From Myxococcales bacterium (GTDB lineage: Bacteria; Myxococcota_A; Polyangia; Polyangiales; Polyangiaceae), in assembly GCA_025359105.1 (NCBI GenBank), contig JANYHK010000038.1:1-64000 (forward strand): a DNA stretch of 64,000 bases, written 5' to 3'. Under the pieces are notes generated by a model. The model saw only the letters and a program-made list of their open reading frames with translations, did no database searches and had not been told where the DNA came from. This document shows, piece by piece, positions 24,648 through 36,588 of the stretch. Each line of letters starts with the position of its first letter. Position 1 is the first letter of the stretch. The position numbers and the translations under genes were made by a program.

Positions 24648-25307
24648 TCAGGACTGAAACAGGCGCGAATAAAGCCGATCGTGCGTCGCCCCGAAAAGCT
24701 CGAGGAGCGGAGCCGTCTGGTGCGCTTGCTCGACGCCGAGCGCGCCGCAGTCTGCGAGCACGCGGTCGAGCGTCGCCGCGCGATTGTGGACGAGGCGCTG
24801 CGCTTCGTGGGGACCGACCAGGCCGAGGCGAACCGCCGCCGACGCGAGGCCGCGGAGCGTTCCGTGGAGGTGCAGCGCTTGGCCATCGTCGCGCGATACG
24901 CCCATCGCGCGCGTGGCGGCGCCGACCACCGGGGCGAGGTGCGCATGAAGCGCGCGCGTACGGCACGCGTCGTCCAGCGACGCGAGCTCGGCGGCGTCGA
25001 ACACGCGCGCGCACGTCGCCGCGAAGGCGCGCCCTTGCGTTCGGCTCGCGCGGTTGGCGACGTGGCTCGTGAGCATCGCGTCGCACGTGGCGTCGAGCGC
25101 CGCGACCTCGGAAGGCGAGTCGTGCGCGGCGCCGACGAAGGGTAGCGCCAGGTGGCCGGCCTGGGTCAGCGCGTCGTCCATGAACGACGCGAGCTCCGCG
25201 GCGCTCGCCACCTCACCGAGCTGGACCGCCGCCTCGAGCCCGAACGAATGCGCGAAGCCACCGGTAGGGAACGCCGAATCCGCGAGCTGGAGCAGGAGCC
25301 AGTTCAT
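24648..25307 (-). CDS. ureF: Urease accessory protein UreF
   Basis: 219 residues from the ATG at 25307 ([21 protein letters not shown]), the standard UreF opening. UreF is an all-helical protein that binds UreD and checks UreG during nickel insertion. The family landmarks [18 protein letters not shown] and [23 protein letters not shown] (C-terminal tail that contacts UreD) are present. The in-frame extension upstream of 25307 is Arg-rich and dismissed. It is the first gene of the ureF-ureG run. Confidence 0.96.
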   Translation of the reverse strand: MNWLLLQLADSAFPTGGFAHSFGLEAAVQLGEVASAAELASFMDDALTQAGHLALPFVGAAHDSPSEVAALDATCDAMLTSHVANRASRTQGRAFAATCARVFDAAELASLDDACRTRALHAHLAPVVGAATRAMGVSRDDGQALHLHGTLRGLASAAVRLGLVGPHEAQRLVHNRAATLDRVLADCGALGVEQAHQTAPLLELFGATHDRLYSRLFQS

Positions 25308-25376
25308 CCGCCGACGGACTCTAGTAGAAGCGCCGTTCGTTCGCGACCGAATGCCGACCGCCGCGCGTCCCACGTC

Positions 25377-26006
25377 CTACTGGCACTTGGCCATGCCCTC
25401 GTTGCAGGTCCCGCCGCCCTTGCACGGAAAGCCCTGCGTCTGTCGCTCTCCGCACGTGACGCACACGCCGCCGCCGTACGAGTTGCACTCTTGCTGCGGG
25501 AGCACGCACGCTGCAGGGTTTCCCGCCGAGCACCTGCACCAGTCGTAGCCGCTCGTCCGGTACGTGTCGTAGCAGCCCGAGCCCTTCGGGACACAGATGT
25601 ACTCGACCGCCCCCGTCTTGCACATCGCGCAGAGGAGCGGGTAGCCGCTGCATTGCGCGCAGTCCGTCACGGTGCCGCCTACCGGGCAAGAGATCACGGT
25701 TGCCGCGTCCGGGGCGGAGTCGAGTCCGGCGTCGCGCGGGGACTGGCCGTCGCTCCCGCCGGCGTCGGCGGCATCCTTCGAAGCGTCGACCCCGGAGGTT
25801 GCGTCGGACGAGCTGTCCTGGGCAAACGAGCCGTCCTCCGTGACCGTGGCGTCGGCGGAGGGGCTGAGCGCCGAGCCCTCACCCTGGTCGCCGGCGCCCG
25901 CATCGTCGGCGGCAACGTCGCCCCGAGTGCCGGTGAGCGTGAGCCCACACGCTGCGCCACAGGCGAGCGTCGCGGCCGTCAGCGCTACGCGCAGTCCTGG
26001 CCCCAT
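25377..26006 (-). CDS. Asp/Ser-rich Cys-rich lipoprotein
   Basis: 209 residues. Signal peptide with a lipobox-like GAAC, followed by a long acidic/Ser/Gly linker (residues 30-105). The mature C-terminal 100 residues contain about a dozen cysteines (CPVGG, CAQC, CAMC, CVP, CRC, CVTCGE) ending NEGMAKC. This resembles the Cys-rich modules of other lipoproteins in the window. No known enzyme. It is divergent from the kinase at 26106. Confidence 0.7.
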   Translation of the reverse strand: MGPGLRVALTAATLACGAACGLTLTGTRGDVAADDAGAGDQGEGSALSPSADATVTEDGSFAQDSSSDATSGVDASKDAADAGGSDGQSPRDAGLDSAPDAATVISCPVGGTVTDCAQCSGYPLLCAMCKTGAVEYICVPKGSGCYDTYRTSGYDWCRCSAGNPAACVLPQQECNSYGGGVCVTCGERQTQGFPCKGGGTCNEGMAKCQ

Positions 26007-26105
26007 GTGGGTAGACTACGCGATGCGGGCTTGCCGTGGAGGCCTACGGACGTCGCTCGCTGCCCTGAGCGCGAGCAGGTGCGCGGGTGTAGCCTGGACG
26101 GCGAG

Positions 26106-27389
26106 ATGGGCGACGCGCGCGTGCTTGTGGGCCGCTACCAGCTCGGCGAGGTGCTCGGGCAGGGCGGGATGGGCGTAGTCCATCGCGGCGTCGATCTTCG
26201 CCTGGAGCGACCCGTCGCGGTGAAGCTCGTGCGCCCCGACGTCGCGGAGGGCGGTACTCAGAAGGAGCGTTTCCTGCGGGAGGCCAAGCGAACGGCGCAG
26301 CTCCGCCATCCCGGCATCGTCGAGGTCTACGACTTCGGGCAGACCGAAAAAGGGGAGGCCTTCTTCGTCATGGAGCTGCTCGACGGCGAGTCGCTCTCGA
26401 GTCGGGTTCGCCGCGAGGGCCGGCTCCCCGAGTCGCTCGCGGTCCACATCGCCACCCAGATCTGCGCTGCGCTCGCCGTCGCGCATGACGCGGGGATCGT
26501 CCACAGAGATCTGAAGCCCGCCAACGTGCTCCTCGTGCGCAGCGGCGCCGACGACGCGCGCGTCAAGATCGTCGATTTCGGCGTCGCCAAGAAGCTCGGC
26601 GGCGGAACGCAGCTCACCGAGTCGGGCATGCTCGTCGGCACCGTCGACTACATGGCCCCGGAGCAAATTCGTGGCGATGAGATCGACGGCCGCGTGGACG
26701 TGTACGCGCTGGGGGCGATGCTCACGGCGATGCTCACGGGGCGGCCTCCCTTCGAAGCCGACAACGTGGCGACGATCGTGCACAACCACCTGAGCGTGAC
26801 GCCGCGCTCGGTGCGCGAGCGGGTACCGGGGATTTCACCCGCGCTCGAGGCCATCGTGGGGCGGTGCCTCTTCAAGGATCCTGCGTCGCGCTTCGCGACG
26901 ATGTCCGAGCTCGAGGCCGCGCTCGTCGGCGCGCTCGAGGGGAAGGTGCCGGCGGCGGCTCCAGGGCGCGCCCCGCTCCCGGCGCGCCCTCCTTCGTCCG
27001 AACGGGAGATCGAGCTCGACGACGACGGACCCAACGTCCGCCTCGAGCTCGAGGAGGTGGAGCGCCCGCTCGCGCGCCCGCACCCGTCTCGGTCGGCCAC
27101 CACCGCCCCCGCCGCGTTGGCGCTCGAGCCCACGTCGCCCGCGCTCGCGGCCCCGGCCGAGCACCGGCCGCGCCGCGCCGCGCCGGCACCGGCGTGGATC
27201 GAGCGGTTGGCGGTGCTGCCCATCGCGGTGTCCAAGCGGATCGTCGGTTACGCGCTCGTCGCGCTGGTCATCGCGCGTGTGTTCTTCAGGCCGAGCGCCG
27301 TCGTCACCGTCACCCTGGTGGCCGCGGCCGCGCTCGGCGGAGCTCTCCTGTGGGCGCGCCACCGCGTCGAGCGCGGCGCGCGAGGGTGA
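26106..27389 (+). CDS. Ser/Thr protein kinase with C-terminal membrane helices
   Basis: 427 residues from the ATG at 26106. A Hanks-type kinase domain occupies 10-270: glycine loop LGQGGMGVV, Lys in VAVKLV, HRDLKPANVLL catalytic loop, DFGVAKK, GTVDYMAPEQIRG, DVYALGAMLTAMLTG. A Pro/Ala-rich linker leads to two hydrophobic helices at the C-terminus (VGYALVALVIARV; VTVTLVAAAALGGALL), so it is an inner-membrane kinase with a tiny external part. Signal and substrates unknown. Hairpin at 27447-27466 may end the transcript. Confidence 0.92.
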   Translation: MGDARVLVGRYQLGEVLGQGGMGVVHRGVDLRLERPVAVKLVRPDVAEGGTQKERFLREAKRTAQLRHPGIVEVYDFGQTEKGEAFFVMELLDGESLSSRVRREGRLPESLAVHIATQICAALAVAHDAGIVHRDLKPANVLLVRSGADDARVKIVDFGVAKKLGGGTQLTESGMLVGTVDYMAPEQIRGDEIDGRVDVYALGAMLTAMLTGRPPFEADNVATIVHNHLSVTPRSVRERVPGISPALEAIVGRCLFKDPASRFATMSELEAALVGALEGKVPAAAPGRAPLPARPPSSEREIELDDDGPNVRLELEEVERPLARPHPSRSATTAPAALALEPTSPALAAPAEHRPRRAAPAPAWIERLAVLPIAVSKRIVGYALVALVIARVFFRPSAVVTVTLVAAAALGGALLWARHRVERGARG

Positions 27390-27446
27390 GCGAGGGCCGG
27401 CGGGGCGTGACGAGCGCAGCCGGGGCGTGACGAGGGTGAGCCGGGC

Positions 27447-27466
27447 CTGTTGGGGCGGCCCAACAG
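27447..27466 (+). terminator. Hairpin downstream of the kinase
   Basis: TGTTGGG-GCGG-CCCAACA with one more G-C pair gives an 8-bp stem. It lies 58 bases after the kinase stop. There is no U tract, so intrinsic termination is doubtful; it may be a processing or stability hairpin. Just upstream, a GGGGCGTGACGAG motif is repeated twice. Confidence 0.4.
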
Positions 27467-27553
27467 CCGTGGGATGTCCCCAACGGTCTCGCGCTGCTCC
27501 CGGCCTCCAGGCCGGCAATTCCGCGTGAGCACGAACCTTGCGATGGCCTCGAC

Positions 27554-27754
27554 ATGCGCGACAGTCTCGCCTCGATCGGGATGGATGTGTGGAAGCGAAT
27601 CGCCGTGTATCCGCTGCTCGCGATCGTCCTGGGGCACGGGTGTGGGTGCCAGCGCCCGTCACTCTTGACCAACGCGATCCTCGCGCTCATGGCGGTGGTC
27701 GGGTTCGCTGGCGTCGCCGCGTGCTTGCGGGACGCGCGCGGGGAGGCGTCGTGA
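27554..27754 (+). CDS. Small membrane protein coupled to glutaredoxin
   Basis: 66 residues with one clear hydrophobic helix (LTNAILALMAVVGFAGVAAC) and a possible N-terminal one (IAVYPLLAIVLGHGCGC). The final TGA shares a base with the ATG of the glutaredoxin gene (TGATG), which supports translation. A second in-frame ATG at 27581 gives a shorter version. Function unknown. Confidence 0.5.
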   Translation: MRDSLASIGMDVWKRIAVYPLLAIVLGHGCGCQRPSLLTNAILALMAVVGFAGVAACLRDARGEAS

Positions 27755-28239
27755 TGAACCGCTGCGAAGCCCACGGGCTCGCGACCGCCCCCGACGGCCT
27801 GTGCACGCTGTGCCGGCGACGCGCGCAACAGGCCTCGTCCCGTCGGTTCGGCGGTCTCATCGCGGTGACGCTCGCGTGCGCCGTGGCCATCGCCGTCCTC
27901 TTCGTCGCAGGGCGAGCCGTCCTCGATGCGGCACGCGCGGCGACCGCGCAGACGACGGCCGCGGACACGACCACCGGCGCGTCGACCGCGCAGATCAAGG
28001 TCTACACGACGAAATGGTGTCCCGCGTGTCGCGCGACGCGTCGGTGGCTGGACGAGCACAAGATCACGTACGAGGAACGCGACGTCGAGTCCGATCCCGC
28101 CGCCGCCGCGGCCTTTCGCAAGCTCGGTGGCCGGAGCGTTCCCATGTTCGACATCGACGGGCAAGTGAAGGCCGGCTTCGATCCGGTCTGGGTGACGCGC
28201 GCGATCGAGAAGAGCGAGGCGCGTCGTGCGGAACGCTGA
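27754..28239 (+). CDS. Membrane-anchored glutaredoxin-like protein
   Basis: 161 residues. A short Cys-containing N-terminus (CEAHGLATAPDGLCTLC, zinc-ribbon-like) precedes a membrane helix (LIAVTLACAVAIAVLFVAG). The rest is a glutaredoxin fold: IKVYTTKWCPACRATRRWLDE (redox CPAC), YEERDVESDPAAAAAF, RSVPMFDIDGQ with the cis-Pro. Probably reduces protein or low-molecular-weight disulphides at the membrane. Coupled to the preceding small protein and converging with the FHA regulator. Confidence 0.85.
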   Translation: MNRCEAHGLATAPDGLCTLCRRRAQQASSRRFGGLIAVTLACAVAIAVLFVAGRAVLDAARAATAQTTAADTTTGASTAQIKVYTTKWCPACRATRRWLDEHKITYEERDVESDPAAAAAFRKLGGRSVPMFDIDGQVKAGFDPVWVTRAIEKSEARRAER

Positions 28240-28253
28240 CGCGCGCGCCGCAG

Positions 28254-29576
28254 CTACCTGAGCCCGTATTTTCTGAGGAGGGAGAGGAGATACGGCCTGT
28301 CCATCTCGGCCCGCCGCGCCGCCTCCGAGGCGTTCCCACCGGCCGCCTCGATGAGGGTCGTGAGGTAGTGGCGCTCGAACGTGGTCAAGGCCTTCGCGCG
28401 CGCGTCGCGGTAGCGCTCGAGGCGAGCGGGCGCCGCCGCCGAGGCCGCTTCTGCCGGCGCGTCGTGCGGGTCGAGGAGAGCACCGACGCTCTGGCCTCCG
28501 AACGCGATGGCGCGCTCGACGACGCTTCGGAGCTCGCGCGCGTTGCCGGCCCAGTGCTGCGCGCGGAGCTCCTCCAGGGCCTCCGGAGAGAACGGGGAGT
28601 CGGCGGAGCCGGTGATCTCGAGCGCGAAGTGCTTCACGAGCACCGGGATGTCCTCGGGCCTTTCGCGGAGCGGTGGAACGACGACGCGCGCGCCCGCGAG
28701 GCGGTAGTAGAGGTCGGCGCGGAAGGCACCTCGGTTCACCTCGGCGCGGAGGTCGCGGTTGGTGGCGGCCACGACGCGAAGGTCGACCGTGATCTCCTTG
28801 TCGCCCCCGACGCGGTGGAATCGTTTGCGCTGAAGGACGCCGAGGAGCGCGGGCTGAACTGCGGGCGGAAGCTCGCCCACTTCGTCGAGGAAGATCGTGC
28901 CGCCGTTCGCCCGCTCGAACGCCCCCGCGCGCCCGCGGTCCGCCCCGGTGAACGCGCCGCGCTCGTGACCGAACAGCTCCGCTTCGACGAGGGTCGCGGG
29001 GAGCGAAGCGCAGTCGACGATGACGAACGGCGCCGCGTGCCGCGGGCTCAGCGCGTGCAGGGCGCTCGCGATCAGCTCCTTGCCGGTCCCCGTCTCGCCC
29101 TGGATGAGGATCGCGCCGGCGAACGCCCCCAGCGACCGCACGCGCCGCCCCAGCGCCCGCATCGCCTCGCTCTCGAAGACCGCGCCGGGGATCTCCGCGG
29201 GCTCCTCCGCCGGCGTGGGCGCTTCGGCGGCGTCGACGAGGAGCGTGCTGTCGCCGATCTTGAGCTGCGAGCCCTTCGCGATGACTCCTTCGCGGATGCG
29301 CACGGCTCCGCAGGAGGTGCCGTTGAGGCTCCCGAGATCCTTCACCACGATCCCGTCGGCGCTGGGGGCGAGCTCGAGGTGGTACCGGCTGACGGTCCCG
29401 TCGGCGAGCACGAGATCGTTGTCGGCCGCGCTGCCGACGCTCACCGTGTCCCCCGCGCCGCGCTCCACGTTCCGGCCGGCGTCGGGGCCGCGCGTCACGG
29501 TGACCGACAGCCGCCGCACCGTCTGCGGCGCCGGCCGACGCAGGTTCTCGAGGGTGTGATCGCGCTCGCCGGCCAT
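28254..29576 (-). CDS. FHA-domain sigma-54-dependent transcription activator
   Basis: 440 residues. N-terminal FHA domain (about 35-110: SVGSAADNDLVL, RYHLEL, LGSLNGTSC) that binds phosphothreonine, so it is likely controlled by a Ser/Thr kinase. A bacterial enhancer-binding AAA+ domain follows: GETGTGKE (Walker A), the sigma-54 contact loop GAFTGA in ERGAFTGADRG, FLDEVGE (Walker B), R-finger region RPEDIP. A Fis-type helix-turn-helix ends it (ASEAARRAEMDRPYLLSLL). It is 44 bases downstream of ureC, same strand, so it may regulate or be regulated with urease. Confidence 0.92.
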   Translation of the reverse strand: MAGERDHTLENLRRPAPQTVRRLSVTVTRGPDAGRNVERGAGDTVSVGSAADNDLVLADGTVSRYHLELAPSADGIVVKDLGSLNGTSCGAVRIREGVIAKGSQLKIGDSTLLVDAAEAPTPAEEPAEIPGAVFESEAMRALGRRVRSLGAFAGAILIQGETGTGKELIASALHALSPRHAAPFVIVDCASLPATLVEAELFGHERGAFTGADRGRAGAFERANGGTIFLDEVGELPPAVQPALLGVLQRKRFHRVGGDKEITVDLRVVAATNRDLRAEVNRGAFRADLYYRLAGARVVVPPLRERPEDIPVLVKHFALEITGSADSPFSPEALEELRAQHWAGNARELRSVVERAIAFGGQSVGALLDPHDAPAEAASAAAPARLERYRDARAKALTTFERHYLTTLIEAAGGNASEAARRAEMDRPYLLSLLRKYGLR

Positions 29577-29620
29577 CGTGCTGCGATCTTAGCCGAGTCG
29601 GAGGGCCCGCCGCGAACCGT

Positions 29621-31332
<1,712 letters not shown>

Positions 31333-31336
<4 letters not shown>

Positions 31337-31998
31337 AGCGACCCCTGCACGAACGGGACAAGCTCGACGGTCCGCTCGTCGCCGGGCTCGAAGCGCACCG
31401 CTGTGCCGGCGGGGATGTCGAGGCGCTTGCCCTTCGCGGCGGCGCGATCGAACCTGAGGGCGCTGTTCGTGTCCTCGAACGCGTAGTGGCTGCCGACCTG
31501 GATCGGGCGGTCGCCGGTGTTGGTGACCGACAGGGTCGTCGCCGCGCGGCCGGAGTTCAGCTCGATCGTCCCTTCCCGCACGTCGAACGCGCCGGGCGCG
31601 GGGCCGTCATCGTTCGCCGGATCGTAGCGGAACGCCGTGCGCACGGGGACGGGCAAGAACGAGCCATGCAGCGCGAGGGCGAGGTCCCCCTGCTCGAGCG
31701 CGATGGGCTCGTGGACCGTGACGAGCTTGGTCCCGTCGGCGAACGTCCCCTCGACCTGCACCTCGTGGATCATCGCCGCGACTCCAGGCATCACCTGCGC
31801 GCGGCCGAGCATGTGGCGCCCAAGTTCCATGAGCTCGGAGACCGTCCGCCCGTCGCGAATGAGCTCGAGGAGCTGCGTCGCGAGGAGGGCGACGGCCTCC
31901 GGGTAGTTGAGGCGAAGACCGCGGGCCAGGCGCTTCTGCGCGAGGACCCCCGCGCCGTGGAGCAGCAGCTTGTCGAGGTCGCGGGGCGAGAGGTGCAT
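31333..31998 (-). CDS. ureAB: Fused urease gamma-beta subunit (UreAB)
   Basis: 221 residues from the ATG at 31998 ([17 protein letters not shown]), the normal gamma start. Residues 1-100 are the gamma subunit ([29 protein letters not shown]) and 115-221 the beta subunit ([31 protein letters not shown]). The gene fusion is like that of Helicobacter UreA, whereas most bacteria have separate ureA and ureB. In-frame sequence upstream of 31998 is not convincing. 4-base overlap with ureC. Divergent from the hybrid kinase at 32090. Confidence 0.95.
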
Positions 31999-32089
31999 CT
32001 CGGGGGACTCTAGAGCAGACGGGCGCCTCAGCGAACGCCGATGTCGCTGCACTATGCCGGCGCCTCCCCTCCGCCTATCCTTCCGGTCG

Positions 32090-34531
32090 ATGATTCGCCC
32101 TCGTCTCTCTCAACGAGGTCGTTGGGCACTCGATGTCGTCACGTGCGCGGTCCTCTATTTGTGCACGGGCAAGCTCGGGCTTCTCCTCGCGAGCGTGGGC
32201 ACGAGCGTGACCCTGGTGTGGCCGCCCACCGGCATCGCGATCGCCTACCTCTTCCGCCGCGGGCCGCGGCTCGCGGTCGGCGTGTTCCTCGGGGCGCTCG
32301 CCGTCAATCTCACGCTGGGGCCGCCGGCGTCGTCCGCGGTCCTCATCGCGTGCGGAAACACCGGGGGACCGCTACTGGCCGCCCACCTCCTGAGACGGCT
32401 GGCCTTCCGGCCGACGTTCCAGGAGCGGCGTGACACGGCAGGATACGCGCTCGCCTCGGTGGCCGGTCTCGTCGTGCCGGCCACGGTCGGCGTCGTCGCG
32501 CTCCTCCTGGTCGGCGCGATGCCGGTGGAGTCGATCGTGCCCGGGTGGGCCGCGTGGTGGGCGGGTGACGTCATCGGCGCGCTCGTCGTCGGGCCGGTCG
32601 CGCTCGGGCTGGGGCAAGGGCCCGCGGCACCGACCCCGCGCGGCGCGCGCGCGGAGCTCGCGTTCGTCGTCGTCTTCGCGGCCACGGTGGCGGCCGCCAC
32701 ATTCGTGCAGGACGGTCTGCCGCTGGTCTACCTCGCCTTTCTCCCGTTGGCGTGGGCTTCTCTGCGGTTCCCCGGCGTTCGCTCGGCGTGGGTCATGCTA
32801 GTCGTCGGCGCCATCGCGGTGGTGGCGACGAGTCTCGGACGCGGCCCGTTCGGGACCGGCCAGAACGGACTCTTCCTCCTCGAGGGATACCTCGGTACCG
32901 CGGCGACGCTCCACCTGCTCATCGTTGCGCTCACGGCCGAGCGCGTGCACGCGGAGGCCACCGCGCGCGCAAGCGAGCAGCGGCGCGTCGACGCTCTTCG
33001 GGCTGCGGGGGCCGGCTCTCTCCACTGGGACGTCGCGAGCGACGTCGTCACCCTCGGTGAGGGGTACGCGGACCGGTGGGAGCTCGCGCCCGCCGGGACG
33101 AGGTGGGCCCAGCTGCTCGAACGCGTCCATAGCGAGGATCGCGAGGCGCTCGAGGTGGCGGTGGGCGCCGCGCGCCACGGGCGTTCGACGCTGGTGCACG
33201 AGACGCGCGTGCTCGTGGGCGGCGAGGTTCGCTGGATGGCCCTGAGCGCGCGCTTCGAGCACGGCCCCGCCGGCGCGCCGCTCGCCCTCACCGGGATCGT
33301 CCAGGACGTCAGCGCGCGCGTCCTTCTTCAGCAGCGCATCGAGGTCCAGCGCACCGAAGGCGCTCGCGCGCGGGTCGAGCTCGAGCAGCAGCTTCACCAG
33401 TCGCAAAAGATGGAGGCGCTCGGAACCTTGGCCGGCGGGATCGCGCACGACTTCAACAACATCCTGGCCGTGATCGTCGGCAACGTCGACATCGCGCAGC
33501 ACCAGGTCCCGCCCGAGCACCCCGTCGTCGAGGCCCTGCAAGAAGTCCTCGTCGCGAGTGTGCGCGCGCGTGACCTGGTTCGGCAGATCCTGACGTTCGC
33601 GAGCCAGAAGGAGGCGCAGCGCGCGCCTACCGACGTCGCCTCCATCGCGCGGGAGACCGTACGCATGGTACGCGCCACGTTGCCCGCCAGCATCCGCGTC
33701 GACGCGAAGCTGGACGACGGGAGCCTGACCGTTCTCGGCGACGCCTCGCAGCTGCATCAAGTGATCATGAACCTTTGTACGAACGCCGCGCACGCCATGA
33801 AGGGCAAGAACGGCGTGCTCACGCTGCGCCTGGGGCGCGTGGATGTGGACGCAGCCTACGCGGCGCGGAGCCCCGAGCTGCGCGTGGGACCGTACGTGCA
33901 CCTCTCGGTGGAGGACGAGGGGCACGGCATTCCCGGCGAGCTGCTCACGCGCATCTTCGACCCGTTCTTCACGACCAAGGGACCGGGTGAGGGGTCCGGC
34001 CTCGGGCTCGCCGTCGTGCACGGCATCGTCCGCGGCCACGGCGGCGCCATCCACGTGGAGAGCGACCTGAACCGCGGAGCCTCGTTCCACGTGTACCTTC
34101 CGACCACCGAGACCGCCTCGCCCCACGCCGAAACCGTCGCCTCGATCGTGCCCGCCGGCGACGGTCGGCACATCCTCCTCGTGGACGACGAGCCGGCGCT
34201 CGTGCGCGTCGGCGAGCGGCTTCTGAAGCGGCTAGGCTACCGTGTGACCGGAACCACCAGCCCGACGGTCGCGTTCGACCTGGCGACGCAACAGGGGAGC
34301 GACATTGGGCTGGTCATCACCGATTTCACGATGCCGGGGATGAAGGGCACGGACCTGGCTCGTCGCATCCACGAGAAAAATCCACTGCTCCCCGTGCTCC
34401 TGACGACGGGCTACGGCGGAGACCTGACGGAGGCCATCGCCGCCGGCGCGGGCCTCACCGAGGTCGTGGCGAAGCCGTTCACGGCGGCGACGCTCGCCGC
34501 CAGCGTCGACCGGGCGTTCTCCAAGCGCTGA
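32090..34531 (+). CDS. MASE1 hybrid histidine kinase with receiver
   Basis: About 813 residues from the ATG at 32090; an ATG at 32054 is an alternative. The N-terminal ~290 residues are an eight-helix MASE1-type sensor domain ([32 protein letters not shown]). A PAS/PAC segment follows, then HisKA with [19 protein letters not shown] (phospho-His), HATPase with [30 protein letters not shown], and a C-terminal receiver with [23 protein letters not shown] (Asp) and KPFT. It lies inside the urease cluster on the opposite strand between ureAB and ureD. Signal unknown. Confidence 0.92.
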   Translation: MIRPRLSQRGRWALDVVTCAVLYLCTGKLGLLLASVGTSVTLVWPPTGIAIAYLFRRGPRLAVGVFLGALAVNLTLGPPASSAVLIACGNTGGPLLAAHLLRRLAFRPTFQERRDTAGYALASVAGLVVPATVGVVALLLVGAMPVESIVPGWAAWWAGDVIGALVVGPVALGLGQGPAAPTPRGARAELAFVVVFAATVAAATFVQDGLPLVYLAFLPLAWASLRFPGVRSAWVMLVVGAIAVVATSLGRGPFGTGQNGLFLLEGYLGTAATLHLLIVALTAERVHAEATARASEQRRVDALRAAGAGSLHWDVASDVVTLGEGYADRWELAPAGTRWAQLLERVHSEDREALEVAVGAARHGRSTLVHETRVLVGGEVRWMALSARFEHGPAGAPLALTGIVQDVSARVLLQQRIEVQRTEGARARVELEQQLHQSQKMEALGTLAGGIAHDFNNILAVIVGNVDIAQHQVPPEHPVVEALQEVLVASVRARDLVRQILTFASQKEAQRAPTDVASIARETVRMVRATLPASIRVDAKLDDGSLTVLGDASQLHQVIMNLCTNAAHAMKGKNGVLTLRLGRVDVDAAYAARSPELRVGPYVHLSVEDEGHGIPGELLTRIFDPFFTTKGPGEGSGLGLAVVHGIVRGHGGAIHVESDLNRGASFHVYLPTTETASPHAETVASIVPAGDGRHILLVDDEPALVRVGERLLKRLGYRVTGTTSPTVAFDLATQQGSDIGLVITDFTMPGMKGTDLARRIHEKNPLLPVLLTTGYGGDLTEAIAAGAGLTEVVAKPFTAATLAASVDRAFSKR

Positions 34532-34546
34532 CGCTGTCGTGCTTCC

Positions 34547-35467
34547 TCACCACTTGCGCGCGAACGGATTGTCGCCGAGGAGAGAGGCCAACGGCGACAG
34601 CGCCAGGCCGAGGGCCCGCAGGACCGCCCCGGTGCTCGACGCTGCAACGCGCAGCACTGCGCCGTCGTCGCCGAGCGGGCTCGCCGCGATCACCGTCTCC
34701 GCGCTCGGCACCGTGCGCGCCGCGCCGGCGGCGAGGAAGGCGTCGCGCACCGTACGGGCACGCGGGCCGAAGGCGAACGCGGTCGCGACCGCATCGAAGC
34801 GACCGAAGCGCGCCCGCAGCGCTCCGTCCGCCGGCGCGAGGAGCGTCGCGTCGATCGCGAGGGTCCGCCCCGCGCGCGCGATCACGCTCCGCGATTCGTA
34901 ACGCGCGAAGTCCCATCGCTCGCCGTGCGCCGCGCGCCCACACGTCAGCGCGTCGACGAAGACGAGCGACGCGCCCTCGGCCAGCGAGATGTCGGCCGAC
35001 TGCCGGTAGCGTGCGCCCGCAAAGCACGCGACCGGATCGGGCACGACGGCGAGGAGCGCACCCGCCTCCACGCGCGCCGTCAGCGCCTGCGACGTGCCGC
35101 GTGGTGACCGGTAGACCTTGGTCGACGACTGCGTCGACAGGAGCGCGGCCGCGTTCGCCTCCACGGCGACGTCCAGCAGGATCGCGTCGCCGTCCACGAG
35201 GCCGCCGCCGTACGTCGCCGTGAAGACCCACTGCGCGACGCCGTGGTTGCGCGGGAAGAGCAGCTTCAGCGGGCTCTCTGCGCGTGCGCGCACGATCACC
35301 GATCGCCCGCGCGTCATGGCCACCGTCAGCTCGCCCCTGCCCGATAGGCGACATGTGCGCGCGTCGCCCACGCTTGTCGCGGCGAGGCCGGAAGACCCGG
35401 AATTTCCCGCGCGTACCACGCTGGCCGTTTCTTTCGCGTCGGGCTGAACGCTCACATCGGAGGCCAT
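34547..35467 (-). CDS. ureD: Urease accessory protein UreD
   Basis: 306 residues from the ATG at 35467; upstream in-frame sequence is poor. UreD (UreH) is the scaffold that binds apo-urease with UreF and UreG. Family features: SPLKLLFPRNHG, GGGLVDGDAILLDVAVE, TQSSTKVYRSPRGTSQ, LALVPDP-like AVVPDPVACFAGARY, and a C-terminal ALGLALSPLASLLGDNPFARKW. It is separated from ureAB by the divergent kinase. It converges with that kinase 15 bases away. Confidence 0.92.
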   Translation of the reverse strand: MASDVSVQPDAKETASVVRAGNSGSSGLAATSVGDARTCRLSGRGELTVAMTRGRSVIVRARAESPLKLLFPRNHGVAQWVFTATYGGGLVDGDAILLDVAVEANAAALLSTQSSTKVYRSPRGTSQALTARVEAGALLAVVPDPVACFAGARYRQSADISLAEGASLVFVDALTCGRAAHGERWDFARYESRSVIARAGRTLAIDATLLAPADGALRARFGRFDAVATAFAFGPRARTVRDAFLAAGAARTVPSAETVIAASPLGDDGAVLRVAASSTGAVLRALGLALSPLASLLGDNPFARKW

Positions 35468-35600
35468 GGAAGACACACGCGCCTTGTACCCCACCAAACG
35501 GCTTTTCGGCTGCGAAACACGATGGACGGCGACCGACGATCGGCGTTTAGCTGCCGCCGCTCGCAGCCCAGCAGCCAACTCGTTTCGAGGAGCGGAAGAC

Positions 35601-36527
35601 ATGAAACACGCGTTCAAGAGCCTTGGTGTCGTGACGGTCGGATTCGGTCTCACGGTCTCCGCGTGCGCGTCGGCGCCCGGTCAGGAGAACGCCGCGTCGA
35701 CGGACTCCGACCTCGCCCTCGATCAGGCGCTCGACATGGAGTCGTCGGATCGCGTGCACACGATGCCGCTCCGCAGCGTGAGCCAGGAGAGCGCTCTCCA
35801 GACCGCGGCGCCCGCCGGCGCGCACCTCACCTACTTCGGCGGACCGGTCATCTCGAAGGTCAACGTCATCGCCGTCTACTGGGGCGCCGCCGCCGCACAC
35901 CAAGCGTACCTGAACTCCTATTACGGGTCGGTCGTGCAGAGCACGTACTTCGACTGGCTCAAGGAATACAACACGCCGACGCAGTCCATCGGACGCGGCA
36001 CCTTCCAGGGCGCGCACGTGATCACGCCGAGCACGACGTCGAAGAGCATCACCGACAAGACGATCCAGCGCGAGCTGACGAAGCAGATGACCGCCGGGCA
36101 CCTGCCCAAGACCGACGGCGCGAACAACCTCTACATGATCCACTTCCCGCCCGGTATGCACATCACCGGTCCGGGCGGCGCAGGCTCGTCGTGCGTGCAG
36201 TTCTGCGCCTACCACGGCACCTTCAAGACCTCGGGCAAGTACGTCTTCTACGGCGTCATCCCCGACCTCGATCACGACGGCTGCCAGGGCGGATGCGGCG
36301 CCGGCACCCCCGAGGCCAACGTCTCCGAGGTCTCCTCCCACGAGATGATCGAAGCGGTGACCGACGCCGCCGTCGGCCTGGCCAAGACGGCCGGCCCGCC
36401 GCTGGCCTGGTACGACAACGCCAACGGCGAGATCGGTGACATCTGCAACGGCACCACCGGCACCGCCAATGGCTTCACGGTGCAGCTCGAGTGGTCGAAC
36501 GCCCAGGGCAAGTGCACGGCGAAATGA
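35601..36527 (+). CDS. EXORDIUM-like secreted lipoprotein
   Basis: 308 residues from the ATG at 35601 with AGGAGCGG upstream. Signal with lipobox-type VSAC. The mature domain resembles the EXORDIUM / phosphate-induced (PHI-1) family: GGPVISKVNVIAVYWG, YGVIPDLDHDGCQ, and the segment VSSHEMIEAVTDA with AWYDNANGEIGDICNG. The His-Glu pair in SHEMIEAVTD and the later Asp/Glu suggest a zinc-protease-like site, as noted for some bacterial relatives, but protease activity is not established. Four Cys suggest export. Confidence 0.75.
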   Translation: MKHAFKSLGVVTVGFGLTVSACASAPGQENAASTDSDLALDQALDMESSDRVHTMPLRSVSQESALQTAAPAGAHLTYFGGPVISKVNVIAVYWGAAAAHQAYLNSYYGSVVQSTYFDWLKEYNTPTQSIGRGTFQGAHVITPSTTSKSITDKTIQRELTKQMTAGHLPKTDGANNLYMIHFPPGMHITGPGGAGSSCVQFCAYHGTFKTSGKYVFYGVIPDLDHDGCQGGCGAGTPEANVSEVSSHEMIEAVTDAAVGLAKTAGPPLAWYDNANGEIGDICNGTTGTANGFTVQLEWSNAQGKCTAK

Positions 36528-36588
36528 GCTGAAGCGACCGAAGCGGCCTGAGCCGACCTACGAAGCCGGGCGGTGCTACGCTGAAGTC